Source of the DNA: Halorhabdus amylolytica
GTDB lineage: Archaea; Halobacteriota; Halobacteria; Halobacteriales; Haloarculaceae
NCBI RefSeq assembly: GCF_004944975.1
Contig: NZ_SPQG01000013.1
Location: 1-32,329, forward strand
DNA length: 32,329 bases
Reading direction: 5' to 3'
Every line of letters begins with the position of its first letter. Position 1 is the stretch's first letter. The notes under the pieces were generated by a model, which saw nothing but the letters and a program-made list of their open reading frames with translations, had not been told where the DNA came from and searched no databases. This document shows positions 31,696 through 32,329 of the stretch, piece after piece. The position numbers and the translations under genes are program-made.

Positions 31696-32139
31696 TGTTG
31701 AGTATTACCTGTTGGCAGCGTTTCTCTGCGAGACTTGGATTCTAACCATCTTTTCAGTTACGCTATTATAAAAGGATTAGTTGTATCTATTGGAGAGGGT
31801 TGTGGCTGGATCCGTTCACCCGGACAGACCAGATCTCGTCGGAACCGTCATCCGGCAAAGCTTGTCTTCGTTCGGTATCTGGTTCAGCCCCTTGCGAAGA
31901 ACGGGAGCATATGCAGTGAGAAAAGTAAATCTCATCCTCCCGAACGCAGGGGAGTTGAGACTACAGTGGGTTTTGCGGGGCTGTGATGCGTAGTTTCAGC
32001 TGAATCGACGAGCGGAACCTGCTTCAGATCCCTCTCCAAACCGAGATTCTTGTTGAACTGGAAACTAATTCGGAGCATTCCCGAGACATCGGATAGTGTC
32101 GCCACTCGGACGCCTCGCTAACCCAGACTGAGAGCCTCT
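31696..32139. other. Gene-poor stretch between regulator and transposase
   Basis: I see no convincing gene. The short open frames here are unlike haloarchaeal proteins, being neither acidic nor motif-bearing. It contains the upstream region of the HTH-10 regulator (AT-rich patch CTATTATAAAAGGA near 31763-31776). Its right part presumably contains the 3' end of the insertion sequence whose transposase stops at 32140, but I could not identify a terminal inverted repeat because the other end is outside the window. Confidence 0.4.
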
Positions 32140-32329
32140 CTACCCAATTCCGGTTTCCTTCTTCAGCAGCGTCAGCGTATTATCGGCTGTCACGATCGGC
32201 GAGTGCTCGTACTCCCCGGTCAATTCAACCTGGACGAGCAGATCGACTGCCCGCCAAATTGAGTACAGCAGACACGCGAACGCGAAGTAGAAGAACCTGA
32301 GCCCGAAATCTTTCGAGGTCGTCGCAGCC
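32140..32329 (-). mobile_element. 3' end of an insertion-sequence transposase gene (partial)
   Basis: Only the C-terminal 62 residues are inside the window, running off the right edge. The minus strand reads AATTSKDFGLRFFYFAFACL, then LYSIWRAVDLLVQVELTGEY, and ends LTLLKKETGIG. A hydrophobic LRFFYFAFACLLYSIW-type helix just before the end, preceded by a Ser/Thr-Lys-aromatic segment, is characteristic of the C-terminus of haloarchaeal DDE transposases. The exact IS family cannot be decided from this piece. Whether the element is complete is unknown. Confidence 0.65.

Noticed and set aside
31735-31993. Overlapping plus-strand frames right of the HTH-10 regulator
   Set aside because: Short, non-acidic and without motifs; likely chance frames in the non-coding flank of an insertion sequence.

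Overview
The window is chromosomal DNA of a haloarchaeon (class Halobacteria). The evidence is high GC, very acidic proteins rich in Asp and Glu, Tat-type export signals, TATA boxes about 25-30 bases before start codons with little or no leader, and archaeal information genes (TFS, NAC, NMD3, TrmI, Taw2). Haloarculaceae (Halorhabdus-like) is a guess from the type of starch enzyme, not a demonstrated assignment. No rRNA, tRNA, CRISPR array or replication origin was seen.

Layout. 1-398: gene-free edge with two tandem hairpins. 399-4274: large Tat-exported GH13 amylase-type enzyme with two repeated C-terminal glucodextranase-C-like modules. 4387-6843: small membrane proteins, two DUF302 paralogues, a CPBP-type membrane protein with an altered active-site motif, and a DUF5789-like protein. 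6979-9333: a membrane protein with a Cys-rich tail, transcription factor TFS followed at once by an unknown gene, and a pilin-like protein. 9318-12777: minus-strand block reading PUA protein, then nac-trmI, then thyA-folA, with 30-bp tandem repeats just upstream of the nac promoter. 12914-16067: small membrane protein, NYN-domain protein, DUF5786-like protein, YkgJ-type Cys-cluster protein and a Tat lipoprotein. 16236-18892: Fe-S DEAH helicase and purine nucleoside phosphorylase. 18907-20051: HTH-10 regulator, a decayed RND/MMPL exporter start and a possible 28-residue membrane peptide. 20128-24194: nmd3-taw2 operon, dUTPase/dCTP-deaminase-like protein and a geranylgeranyl-reductase-family flavoprotein. 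24332-29578: two HtpX proteases, the second followed by PspAB. Between them lie an AT-richer PH-domain/YccF pair flanked by 17-nt direct repeats, and a divergent Lrp regulator/EamA exporter pair. 29597-32329: tmk, then a zone of erosion with a truncated ORF, a frameshifted zinc alcohol dehydrogenase, an HTH-10 regulator and the 3' end of a transposase.

How the genes work together. Four genes serve dTTP supply (thyA, folA, the dUTPase-like gene, tmk), although they are not one operon. Several act in tRNA and ribosome work (trmI, taw2, nmd3, nac, PUA protein). The right-hand third is rich in membrane-quality-control genes (two htpX, pspAB, PH domain, YccF). No clearly unprecedented system is evident. 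The most unusual items are the direct-repeat-flanked PH-YccF cassette, the 30-bp repeat cluster before nac, the 20-bp perfect palindrome before the reductase gene, and a C-terminal domain shared by the pilin-like protein and the lipoprotein.
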